From contig LUSA01000103.1 of assembly GCA_001629235.1 (NCBI GenBank), positions 1 to 13,154 of the forward strand: a stretch of 13,154 bases of DNA, written 5' to 3'. The stretch is from Marine group II euryarchaeote REDSEA-S43_B8 (GTDB taxonomy: Archaea; Thermoplasmatota; Poseidoniia; Poseidoniales; Thalassarchaeaceae). The notes under the pieces were generated by a model. It worked only from the letters and a program-made list of their open reading frames with translations, was not told the origin of the DNA and did no database searches. The position numbers and the translations under genes are program-made. Positions 7,077 to 13,154 of the stretch are shown here, in pieces. Each line of letters opens with the position of its first letter. Position 1 is the stretch's first letter.

Positions 7077-8072
7077 TCAAACGCCCCCTGTGTGTTCGGG
7101 AGTCATCAGGTCCCCAGTTCCCTTAATCTGAGAGCCCAACTTGTCCATCACAAGCAAGAAGATATCTTCCAGATCTGGTTCGTATTCCTTCATCTGGCGA
7201 ACTTGGACTCCTGCTGAAACCGCCGCTTGGAGAATCTGGTCGATAGTTTCCTCACTAGTGACTTTGACTCGAATTACCCTGCCGAGACGCCTTAGTTCCA
7301 GGCCCATCGAGTTAAGCTCGTCCTCCATCTTACTAGCCCCTCCCCATATCACCATCTCGACCTCCTTGTCGACTTGTTCTACGAGTTCCTCTATGCTTCT
7401 CTGGACTACGATTCTACCCTTGTGAATCATCACTATACTTTGGCACAGGTCCTGTACATCGTCCATCACATGACTGCTCATCAGAACCGATCTGTTGCCT
7501 TCTCTCACAGTCCTGTTCAAGGTCTGCAACATGAATGAGCGAGCCCTCTGGTCCAATCCATTGGTTGGCTCGTCGCAAATCAGTATGTCTGGGTCATGGA
7601 CCAGGGCGCATGCCAGCTTTGTTGCTTGGAGCATCCCCGTGCTGAACGTCTCTATCTTCCTGTACCTCTGGTCCTTCAGGCCTACGTACTCGAGGACCTC
7701 GTGCGCCCTCTGAGTAGCATGCTTAGTGTTCATTCCGAGAAGCTCTCCCGAGTACCTGACTTGATCGATTGCGAAGAGATTCGGGTCAAGGGCGTTGTAC
7801 TCCGGCATGTATCCTATCTTGGATCTGATTATCTCGCCCTGTGTCCTGATGTCGTGACCGAGGACGGTCCCCTCTCCAGAAGTGGTCGTTATGAGGCCGA
7901 GTAGGCACTTGAAGAGGGTCGATTTCCCAGCACCGTTAGGCCCTAGTATCCCTATTGCGCCCTTTTTGATCTCAAGATTGATGTCGTCCAACGCCAGGTG
8001 AGGACCATACATCTTCCGAAGACCCTTCGTGGAGATAATCGGCGTATTCCCGAAGAGTTCTTCCTCTGACAT
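7077..8072 (-). CDS. ABC transporter ATPase (ABC-2 export type), first of the cluster
   Basis: This 331-residue ATPase has Walker A G-P-N-G-A-G-K-S (44-51), a Q-loop G-Y-M-P-E (87-91) with Glu in place of Gln as in many ABC-2 export ATPases, signature F-S-T-G-M-L-Q (143-149), a variant of LSGGQ, Walker B I-L-I-C-D-E-P (163-169) and switch His201 in S-S-H. A C-terminal accessory domain (about 225-320) ends with E-P-D-L-E-D-I-F-L, a motif shared by many ABC-2 ATPases. It heads the coupled cluster. The gene begins at ATG 8072, 78 nt after tgtA, with no strong Shine-Dalgarno. Its stop abuts the following permease start, so the two are probably made as a pair. It resembles the second ATPase only at family level, and the pair looks like an old duplication (inference). 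Confidence 0.9.
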   Translation of the reverse strand: MSEEELFGNTPIISTKGLRKMYGPHLALDDINLEIKKGAIGILGPNGAGKSTLFKCLLGLITTTSGEGTVLGHDIRTQGEIIRSKIGYMPEYNALDPNLFAIDQVRYSGELLGMNTKHATQRAHEVLEYVGLKDQRYRKIETFSTGMLQATKLACALVHDPDILICDEPTNGLDQRARSFMLQTLNRTVREGNRSVLMSSHVMDDVQDLCQSIVMIHKGRIVVQRSIEELVEQVDKEVEMVIWGGASKMEDELNSMGLELRRLGRVIRVKVTSEETIDQILQAAVSAGVQVRQMKEYEPDLEDIFLLVMDKLGSQIKGTGDLMTPEHTGGV

Positions 8073-8084
8073 TATCTAGCCTCG

Positions 8085-8099
8085 ACTCCCTCTGGGAGT
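8085..8099. promoter_or_regulatory. Perfect inverted repeat before the ABC operon
   Basis: ACTCCC-TCT-GGGAGT is a perfect 6-bp inverted repeat with a 3-nt spacer, 13-27 nt before the first ATPase start. It could be an operator or a small 5' leader hairpin. It has no oligo-T tail, so a terminator is less likely. Chance occurrence cannot be excluded. Confidence 0.3.
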
Positions 8100-8138
8100 A
8101 GAGCCTTGGTCGTGCAACAATCACTTGAATGAATCCCC

Positions 8139-8149
8139 GGAAAGTTTCC
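8139..8149. repeat. 11-bp palindrome just after the tgtA stop
   Basis: GGAAA-G-TTTCC is a perfect palindrome beginning 1 nt after the tgtA TAA. With no real loop it would act as a protein-binding dyad rather than an RNA hairpin. Its role is unknown. Confidence 0.25.
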
Positions 8150-8150
8150 C

Positions 8151-10277
8151 TTACTGGCCTTGCTTGATCGCCCCATCCCTGACTTTGACAGCGATTCCCT
8201 TCCTGAGGAACTGCATCTCCAAATGGTTAGTCAACGGAGTTCCATGAGCAACTAGTGTCCCTTTCGAGTCGACGACCAGGCACGGTTGTCCGGGGATGAT
8301 GTGTGAGTCTGCGCCTGAGATGTAACCGTGCATTACATTCCTGCCCTTTCCGACGAATGGTATTGCATCGTCAACGATGCACACCCTTGGAATTCCAGGG
8401 AAATCTGATTCATCCTCTGTTTTCCCGAACTCTGGGGTTGGTGAGTCATTCAGATTGTTGGCTATCGAGGCCCCCTCGACGGTGAGTGAGATACCCCCAT
8501 CTGTCAGTCTGGGGGACAAGATGTGTGTGTCTCCAGAACTTACGTTGACGACCCTATCCGTTCTGGACCTCCTACAGGCCATCTCATCCGTCATCTTACA
8601 GGCATCCAATGGGTGAATAGAGCAAAGAACGGATAATTTGTCCACGATTGAACACCTATCGAGCCAGTCTCTGATATCCTCTGAATCCGGAATCTCGTCT
8701 ATCTCGTCTTCAGGAGTTATCCTTGTTAGGGGAAGTTGGGATAGGCCCAGTTCATCAAGGGCATTACTAATCTCATGTTCATCGGTTATTGGTTGCCAAA
8801 TCCCTTCTGGACCGGTGAGATGGCACCATGGAGATAGATCCTCCAGAGAGTAGGGTATGGGCCCTATGGGCGTGGAAATCATCACCACGGTTCTCGGCTC
8901 CCTAGACAGGTGCTCAATCAGAGCGCTCTTCTTGTTACGCCAAGGAGGAGAGGTTCCCTCGAGCAGGAGTACTCCCTCTGCAGGGCCAGTAGTGGAGTCC
9001 CACCATGATCCCGGGACCCTCCATCTAGTGGCTAGAAGAGCCTGGATGTGGAGTATGTGCGGCCTGTACTCGATTTCCTCTCCAAGCTGCTCCCCACCAC
9101 TCCTGAGAGGGTTGCTGGATGCTATCATCCGCAGCACTGACTCCCCGACTGGTCCGTCATCGGGGTCGTCCAGTTGTTCCTGCAGCCACACGAAGGCCTC
9201 CCTAAGGTAAGGGGAGGCGTGGCTCCTCCTCTCTGCCAGCTCCCATATTGTGCCCTTCCTTACTGCTTCTCTGCACTTTGCTAGCTCGGCCTGGGTAACC
9301 TCGAGATTATGCTCGGCCAGAATTCTAGAACGATCATCATGAGACATAGCCCTGATGCTCTTCGGAGTCTCAGCATAAAGGGCATGTGAGTGGAACGGCC
9401 ACTCTTCCAAATCATCTAGTTTTACAGTGCCCTCAGGGGTCAGGAGTCTGTCGTCCCTGGCGAAAATCGCATAGGCGGCGCTATCGAATATGTCCACCCC
9501 CAGGGCTATTGACATGGGGAATAGGAGCGGGTGCCCACAACCGAAGAAGTGAATTGGCCTGTCAGGTGGTAGTGTGGCCTTGGAGGCCAGTAGAATCTCG
9601 AAAAGTTCCCTGTACCTCTGTTGTTCCATCAGAGGCACGATTCCCCCTATCGGATGGATTGCGAATCCCTTGCCGTCTACCTCTGCAGAACCCATCAGGA
9701 GAGATGACTCCTCCCTGAGATCTGCGTGAGTGCCACCTTGTATCGGCCCGTTGAGTTGCATGTCTGGGCCTGCTGCGGAAAGTGAGATCTCCGAGCGATT
9801 GGCGGTCTCTGAAACTGAATGCTCCAACTCTTCTCTAGTCATATCTGGTCTTCCGAATACATCGAGCATAGTGCCTACATCTACTCCCATGTCCCTCTGG
9901 AACGACACTATCTCTTCTGGACCAACCTCCACATCTCCATAGACATACGACTGGAATGTCCCCGAGTCGGTCACTACCGCCCCCGGGAAGTCGAGTAATG
10001 AGTGGATTCCGTCAGAGAGAGCCTGAGATTTCAGGTCCTCATGCTTCCATATTACGTAGGAGTTGGTAATCAGAGCCTCGACGCCATACTTGTCCCACAT
10101 CTCCCTTGGTTCGATGGTTCGCAAATTCGGATTGATTACTGGAAGTAGCATAGGAGTGGTGACCATGCCGTGTTTGGTGTGTAGCTTACCGATTCTTGCA
10201 GCGCCGTCCCTCTGTGTTATCTCGAACAGGCCGAGGTCTTGTTCCCTGCATGGTTCCGGATCAGGACGCGCTGCCAT
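8151..10277 (-). CDS. tgtA: Archaeosine tRNA-guanine transglycosylase (TgtA) with PUA domain
   Basis: TgtA swaps guanine 15 in the tRNA D-loop for preQ0, the first tRNA-level step to archaeosine. The catalytic barrel covers about 15-335. It has V-V-T-D-S-G-T-F-Q (102-109, substrate Asp104), I-Q-G-G-T-H (179-184), H-P-I-G-G-I-V-P-L-M-E (208-218) and G-V-D-I-F-D-S-A-A-Y (260-269, expected nucleophile Asp262). A middle domain includes S-T-P-I-G-P-I-P (468-475), as in the C1 domain of archaeal TGT/ArcS. A linking C2 region has T-V-E-G-A (599-603), and a PUA domain (about 630-705) ends the protein. At 708 residues it is longer than the usual 580 or so. The zinc site, normally CxCxxC followed later by His, reads P-F-H-S-H-A-L-Y (294-301): the cysteines are gone, but the later His323 is kept. 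It starts 24 nt after the aconitase-X gene. Confidence 0.92.
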   Translation of the reverse strand: MAARPDPEPCREQDLGLFEITQRDGAARIGKLHTKHGMVTTPMLLPVINPNLRTIEPREMWDKYGVEALITNSYVIWKHEDLKSQALSDGIHSLLDFPGAVVTDSGTFQSYVYGDVEVGPEEIVSFQRDMGVDVGTMLDVFGRPDMTREELEHSVSETANRSEISLSAAGPDMQLNGPIQGGTHADLREESSLLMGSAEVDGKGFAIHPIGGIVPLMEQQRYRELFEILLASKATLPPDRPIHFFGCGHPLLFPMSIALGVDIFDSAAYAIFARDDRLLTPEGTVKLDDLEEWPFHSHALYAETPKSIRAMSHDDRSRILAEHNLEVTQAELAKCREAVRKGTIWELAERRSHASPYLREAFVWLQEQLDDPDDGPVGESVLRMIASSNPLRSGGEQLGEEIEYRPHILHIQALLATRWRVPGSWWDSTTGPAEGVLLLEGTSPPWRNKKSALIEHLSREPRTVVMISTPIGPIPYSLEDLSPWCHLTGPEGIWQPITDEHEISNALDELGLSQLPLTRITPEDEIDEIPDSEDIRDWLDRCSIVDKLSVLCSIHPLDACKMTDEMACRRSRTDRVVNVSSGDTHILSPRLTDGGISLTVEGASIANNLNDSPTPEFGKTEDESDFPGIPRVCIVDDAIPFVGKGRNVMHGYISGADSHIIPGQPCLVVDSKGTLVAHGTPLTNHLEMQFLRKGIAVKVRDGAIKQGQ

Positions 10278-10301
10278 GGGCCTTGCACGGAGTGGATGCC
10301 A

Positions 10302-12044
10302 TCAAACCTCGGTATGCCTAGATTCCACCTTCAGGGAAACTATCCCGGATGAAAGGTCCAGAGAAACCACGTCTCCGGTGTTCACCCCCAATGTTGGATC
10401 CTCCTCGAAGCCATGCGCGTAGGGGACTCCCAACAGGGATGCTGCCGGAAGGGTGAGCGGGCAAACGTCTCTGTTCAATATTGCTTTGGGCCCGAATCCT
10501 GTGTATATCAGGCCCATCAGCACAAATGGTGCTACGGTTGACCCAGAGCCCTTGGGGTAGATTAGGACCGTATCCCGGATTGGGATGCCGTCGAGTGGGT
10601 GTCCGGGTTCCTCGATAACCCCCGTATCCCTGTTCACGTATCCCAGATATGTAATTGGGACGTCCGTCACTAGGGCCCTCCCAGAGACTTCCCATTCAGA
10701 CTGGCTTGGAATTCCCTTTCCAGTGGTGGAGAATGGAGATTCCTGGAGTGTCTTTGCCGTATGCATGGGAGATGCATGTTGACTTCCTAATTCGGGGCGC
10801 GGGGCGTCAATTAGAGAGTCGTCGAAGGCGTGAGCCACGCATTCCATGATGGGTGCTACGCTAGTGGGAATGCGGTTCAGGCCGCTGGTCAGGTAGTGCT
10901 CCGCCTTGAGAGAGTTGGTGAGTAGGTGGTTGTACTTCGAACGGTTGTACGGAGTCACCTCCGGGCATGTGTCCCTCAGAACCAAAGCACCGGCCTCCTC
11001 CAGTATGTCTAGAGTCCCGTCTAATGAAATCAGATCGTAATTATGGGAACTCATGAAGAGCCATAGTCTGTGATTGGGTATCGCCTCTCCGAGCTCCATC
11101 CTCGCCCTGATAGCTGCTGCAGTCTCCCTTGCCTCCCCTACGCTTGCCTGCGGGCAACCAATCACGACCAAATCCACCTTCCCCTTGGGAGATAGTTCGC
11201 GATATCTCCCCTCTAGATCTTCATCTGTGAAATTGAGCTCGCCCTGGAATTCTTCGACGAGCGGGGCATCCGGAGTGATCCCATCGGCCCAGAGCATCGG
11301 GCAGCCATAATTGGCTGCTGAGGCAGTCAGCGCCTTCTGCATCTCGAAGTTCGCCCGAGGGAGGCCCACGAACCTTGGCATGGGCCCCCACGGAAGATCC
11401 CAGGTGGGCATTATCTGCTTCCCTATCCAATCCCCGAGGATGCTCCAATCGGTGACGTTGGACATCTTTGCTTCAACGTTAACCAAGATGTTCGGTCTCC
11501 TGTTTGACTCCATATGCAAACCCCACTTTGGGGCCCATCCGGTTAGGGCTGTGGCTAGGGCCGATAGCCCGGATTCTCTGTTGGTTACCAGGGAAGTGTA
11601 GGAGTTAGAGAAGCATACTGCGTTGGACTCTGCCCAAGAACCGATGCCTTCCGGGCTCTCTATTCCCCGGTCATAGGGAGTGCAGGAAAGAGTGGCCTCT
11701 ATGCCCAGCTCTGAGTATGCTTGGACTATCTCGAACTGCTGCTCAAGGAAGTCAGGGTAATCTATCCCCATCTCATCCATCTTCTCATGGTCGCAGCCTG
11801 CCGAGTTCAGTGTCGTGGGTATCGAGACCACCCCCTTGGGATCTCCAGATAGGTCCGATAGGAACCTCCGCAGGCCATGCCCCCCGGTGATCACGCTCAC
11901 TCCGGAGACGTGGGCGTTGTCTACCCGGATGAACTCTGAAGCTCCAGCAGTAGATGCCAGGTCAACTACCAGACGAGCGGCCTTCTGCTTGGTCGGACCC
12001 ATGCCTCCACCAAGCATGGATTTGAGCTCTGGGGGGATTTCCAC
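10302..12044 (-). CDS. Aconitase X, large and small subunits fused; probable phosphomevalonate dehydratase
   Basis: This 580-residue protein joins the AcnX large-subunit family (DUF521, about 1-430) to the small-subunit family (DUF126, about 445-570). Large-domain marks are M-L-G-G-G-M-G (10-16), N-A-H-V-S-G (43-48), I-P-T-T-L-N (75-80), S-C-T-P-Y (120-124), W-A-E-S-N-A-V (137-143), T-N-R-E-S-G (154-159), G-C-P-Q-A-S (296-301) and R-D-T-C-P (357-361). Cys121, Cys297 and Cys360 are likely iron-sulfur ligands. The small domain has P-K-G-S-G-S-T (497-503), the family's active-site Ser loop. In archaea the two-subunit form dehydrates mevalonate 5-phosphate to anhydromevalonate phosphate on the path to isoprenoid lipids. 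Bacterial relatives act on hydroxyproline, so substrate is inferred from lineage. I chose the GTG start at 12044 because it leads directly into the family N-terminus. Confidence 0.85.
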   Translation of the reverse strand: MEIPPELKSMLGGGMGPTKQKAARLVVDLASTAGASEFIRVDNAHVSGVSVITGGHGLRRFLSDLSGDPKGVVSIPTTLNSAGCDHEKMDEMGIDYPDFLEQQFEIVQAYSELGIEATLSCTPYDRGIESPEGIGSWAESNAVCFSNSYTSLVTNRESGLSALATALTGWAPKWGLHMESNRRPNILVNVEAKMSNVTDWSILGDWIGKQIMPTWDLPWGPMPRFVGLPRANFEMQKALTASAANYGCPMLWADGITPDAPLVEEFQGELNFTDEDLEGRYRELSPKGKVDLVVIGCPQASVGEARETAAAIRARMELGEAIPNHRLWLFMSSHNYDLISLDGTLDILEEAGALVLRDTCPEVTPYNRSKYNHLLTNSLKAEHYLTSGLNRIPTSVAPIMECVAHAFDDSLIDAPRPELGSQHASPMHTAKTLQESPFSTTGKGIPSQSEWEVSGRALVTDVPITYLGYVNRDTGVIEEPGHPLDGIPIRDTVLIYPKGSGSTVAPFVLMGLIYTGFGPKAILNRDVCPLTLPAASLLGVPYAHGFEEDPTLGVNTGDVVSLDLSSGIVSLKVESRHTEV

Positions 12045-12083
12045 GTTGGTCGGTCAGGGAGCATCGCCTTGAATGCCTCGTTG

Positions 12084-12107
12084 TAATCGATACTCGAAAA
12101 ACGATTA
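12084..12107 (-). terminator. Possible hairpin at the end of the NikR-like gene
   Basis: TAATCG and CGATTA form a perfect 6-bp stem around a 12-nt loop. The stem includes the TAA stop, and the loop has a T5 run on the minus strand. It may weakly terminate or pause transcription before the aconitase-X gene, but the T-run is inside the loop rather than after the stem. Confidence 0.25.
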
Positions 12108-12536
12108 GCAGCATCCATCCTCACGCATCGGGGCGATGATGAAAGAAACCTTGTCCACGTGAGGGGTATTATTGAGACGGGATATCACGGACCTGATGTT
12201 AGCCGCTTTGCCCTTTACCTGAAGAACGTCCACGCACGAGTGACTGTGCTTGAGACTGCTATGGCTGTATGATGCCACCTCGATTAGTTCGGAGTGCCGC
12301 AGGTCCAAAAGCCTCTGACTATCTCCATGGTCATGCTGGTAATAGACGACCAGATGCCCCTCGATTGTCAGTTCCCCATCCATATTCTCCAAGTCCCCTC
12401 TCTGCTGCATCTCAGCGTAGAATAGCGATGCATCTCGAATGAAACGGCTTCGATTGCTGTAGCCGGACTTGGAAATCATATTGTCTAGATCTTTAGCGAA
12501 ATCTGTGTCTGCGCTGAATGATATTATCTGAGTCAT
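12105..12536 (-). CDS. NikR-like metal-responsive ribbon-helix-helix regulator
   Basis: This 143-residue DNA-binding protein has an N-terminal ribbon-helix-helix domain (about 2-43: I-S-F-S-A-D, then G-Y-S-N-R-S-R-F-I-R-D-A) and a C-terminal ACT-like metal-sensing domain (about 58-137) as in NikR. Possible metal ligands are His68, His70, His81, His92, His97, His99 and Cys101. K-H-S-H-S-C-V-D-V corresponds to the NikR region H-x-H...N-H-D-D-C-L-E, but the HxH pair sits closer to the Cys than in Escherichia coli NikR, so the metal may not be nickel. Two extra cysteines end the chain (142-143). The gene diverges from a ZnuA-like lipoprotein gene across 89 bp, so it probably represses that uptake gene and itself when metal is plentiful (inference). 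No Shine-Dalgarno precedes the ATG, which fits a leaderless mRNA. Confidence 0.82.
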   Translation of the reverse strand: MTQIISFSADTDFAKDLDNMISKSGYSNRSRFIRDASLFYAEMQQRGDLENMDGELTIEGHLVVYYQHDHGDSQRLLDLRHSELIEVASYSHSSLKHSHSCVDVLQVKGKAANIRSVISRLNNTPHVDKVSFIIAPMREDGCC

Positions 12537-12625
12537 AAACCCGGCAACTGCTCACCACTAATAATAATTGTCAATAACCTAATTAATAGACTAGATTAAA
12601 TATATATTATTGTCCGGCGCGACGC
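12537..12625. promoter_or_regulatory. AT-rich divergent control region between regulator and lipoprotein genes
   Basis: This is the only divergent promoter region in the window and is far more AT-rich than the genes around it. Besides the plus-strand TATA box it holds a near-palindrome TAATTG-T-CAATAA (12565-12577, one mismatch pair) and CTAATTAATAG (12579-12589), both plausible binding sites for the ribbon-helix-helix regulator. On the minus strand TTATTATTA lies about 27 nt before the regulator ATG and could be its TATA-like element. The known NikR site GTATGA-N16-TCATAC is not present. Confidence 0.5.
12596..12611 (+). promoter_or_regulatory. Archaeal TATA box of the ZnuA-like gene
   Basis: TTAAATATATATTATT is a good archaeal TATA box. 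The centre of its TAAATATA core is about 26 nt before the ATG at 12626, the usual distance from TATA to transcription start. The mRNA would therefore begin at or next to the start codon, making it leaderless, and no Shine-Dalgarno is present. Confidence 0.6.
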
Positions 12626-13060
12626 ATGAACAACAGCAGAATGGCAATTTTGGCGAGCCTGTTACTGGTTTTCTCGAGCGTCGCAGGATGTCTCGAGGAC
12701 GAATCGGTGGAGGAAGTCGAGGACTTGATCGAAGACGTGATTGATGATTCGATGGACGAAAACAACACTACTGTAGAAAATGGGACAACGCCAGATAACG
12801 GGACTGCAGAGGTGCAGATTCTAGGCAATGTCCTTACCTCGACTTACCACATTGAGCAATTGGTATCCGCTGTCGGCGGTGAACACCTCAACGTACAGGT
12901 AATCAGCCCTTCGAACGTCCCGGTGCACGACTACGAGCCCACGGCAACGGGCAAACTCGCATTGATGGAGACTGATCTGTTCTTCTACCACGGTTTAGGC
13001 CTTGAACCATGGGTGCAGCTGGAGCTGGAACAACTATATTTGGCGGAACAAGTAATCTAA
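12626..13060 (+). CDS. ZnuA-like metal-binding lipoprotein, truncated
   Basis: This is the N-terminal part of a cluster A-I solute-binding protein, the ZnuA/MntA type that captures zinc or manganese for an ABC importer. A signal peptide (1-21) ends in a lipobox S-V-A-G-C with Cys22, so the protein is probably lipid-anchored. An acidic, Asn/Thr-rich linker covers 23-60. The fold then starts with V-L-T-S-T-Y-H-I-E-Q-L-V (69-80). V-P-V-H-D-Y-E-P-T (98-106) holds the first metal-ligand His (His101), and L-F-F-Y-H-G-L-G-L-E-P-W (118-129) matches the family's 'FYNGLGLEPW'. Similarity stops there. After about residue 130 the protein ends in an unrelated tail at 144 residues, against about 300 for the family, so the other ligands are missing. 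The divergent NikR-like gene supports a metal-uptake role. The break may be a mutation or an assembly join. Confidence 0.8.
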   Translation: MNNSRMAILASLLLVFSSVAGCLEDESVEEVEDLIEDVIDDSMDENNTTVENGTTPDNGTAEVQILGNVLTSTYHIEQLVSAVGGEHLNVQVISPSNVPVHDYEPTATGKLALMETDLFFYHGLGLEPWVQLELEQLYLAEQVI

Positions 13061-13154
13061 ATATAGATACCAACTTTGGAACTTCTCTGGCGCCTGGTCT
13101 TTCTACCTCAATAAATAGTAAGACTTATAACTTAGGGATGAGTTTCGTAAAAGG
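13009..13154 (+). other. AT-rich end of the window with an open frame of foreign character
   Basis: From about 13018 the ZnuA similarity ends and GC content falls to about 35% by count (13031-13154). The frame starting at ATG 13009 stays open to the window end (48 codons). It encodes a Gly/Thr/Ser/Asn-rich, beta-strand-like sequence (A-G-A-G-T-T-I-F-G-G, then N-L-N-I-D-T-N-F-G-T-S-L) that does not look like the rest of ZnuA. It could be sequence from another organism joined here by assembly, or a chance open frame in a non-coding tail. Confidence 0.35.

Noticed and set aside
8151..8640. ArcS (archaeosine synthase) activity in the C-terminal part of the TgtA protein
   Set aside because: The C1/C2/PUA domains are shared by TgtA and ArcS, but I do not see the ArcS P-C-x-x-K-P-Y...S-x-x-H motif, so only the transglycosylase function is supported.
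8857..9718. Plus-strand open frames opposite tgtA
   Set aside because: They are shadows of tgtA codons, with no domains and no start signals. TgtA is clearly the coding strand.
12537..12625. Canonical NikR operator
   Set aside because: The GTATGA-N16-TCATAC repeat is absent. Only other weak AT-rich dyads are present.
1..13154. tRNA, rRNA, CRISPR array, IS element or phage integration site
   Set aside because: I saw no cloverleaf, regular direct repeats, transposase or integrase motifs, or terminal inverted repeats. Apart from the far right end the genes read as ordinary chromosomal ones.

Overview
The window looks archaeal, most likely a planktonic euryarchaeon of the Thermoplasmatota, such as marine group II / Poseidoniales. 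This is an inference with no database search. It rests on an archaeal-type tRNA-guanine transglycosylase with a C-terminal PUA domain, an aconitase-X protein of the kind used in the archaeal mevalonate pathway, a NikR-like ribbon-helix-helix regulator, a TATA box about 26 bp before a start codon (a leaderless layout), and a lipoprotein with a long acidic linker. I saw no rRNA, tRNA, CRISPR array or insertion sequence.

Every gene from about 12.5 kb down to base 4 is on the minus strand. In transcription order these are: a NikR-like metal regulator (12536-12105); a fused aconitase-X, the probable phosphomevalonate dehydratase (12044-10302); TgtA for archaeosine (10277-8151); a five-gene, mostly overlapping ABC-2 cluster of ATPase, permease, ATPase, permease with a large ectodomain, and Trp-rich lipocalin-like protein (8072-2484); a PH-domain membrane protein (2434-1487); a TPR protein (1407-862); and TruA, broken by a frameshift (851-4). 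The only plus-strand gene is a ZnuA-like metal-binding lipoprotein (12626-13060). It diverges from the NikR-like gene and stops early near the window end.

Three themes stand out. The first is tRNA modification, with TgtA and TruA. The TgtA lacks the CxCxxC zinc-site cysteines and has His residues there instead. The second is a translationally coupled double ABC-2 system in which one permease carries an extracytoplasmic domain with Asp/Gly calcium-loop-like motifs, followed by a Trp-rich beta-barrel-like protein. This is the best candidate for an undescribed system. The third is a divergent regulator/lipoprotein pair that probably handles a transition metal.

Two coding interruptions need raw-read checks: the truA frameshift near 543-570, and the ZnuA truncation, after which composition becomes AT-rich and a different frame stays open to the window edge. 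The second may be an assembly junction.
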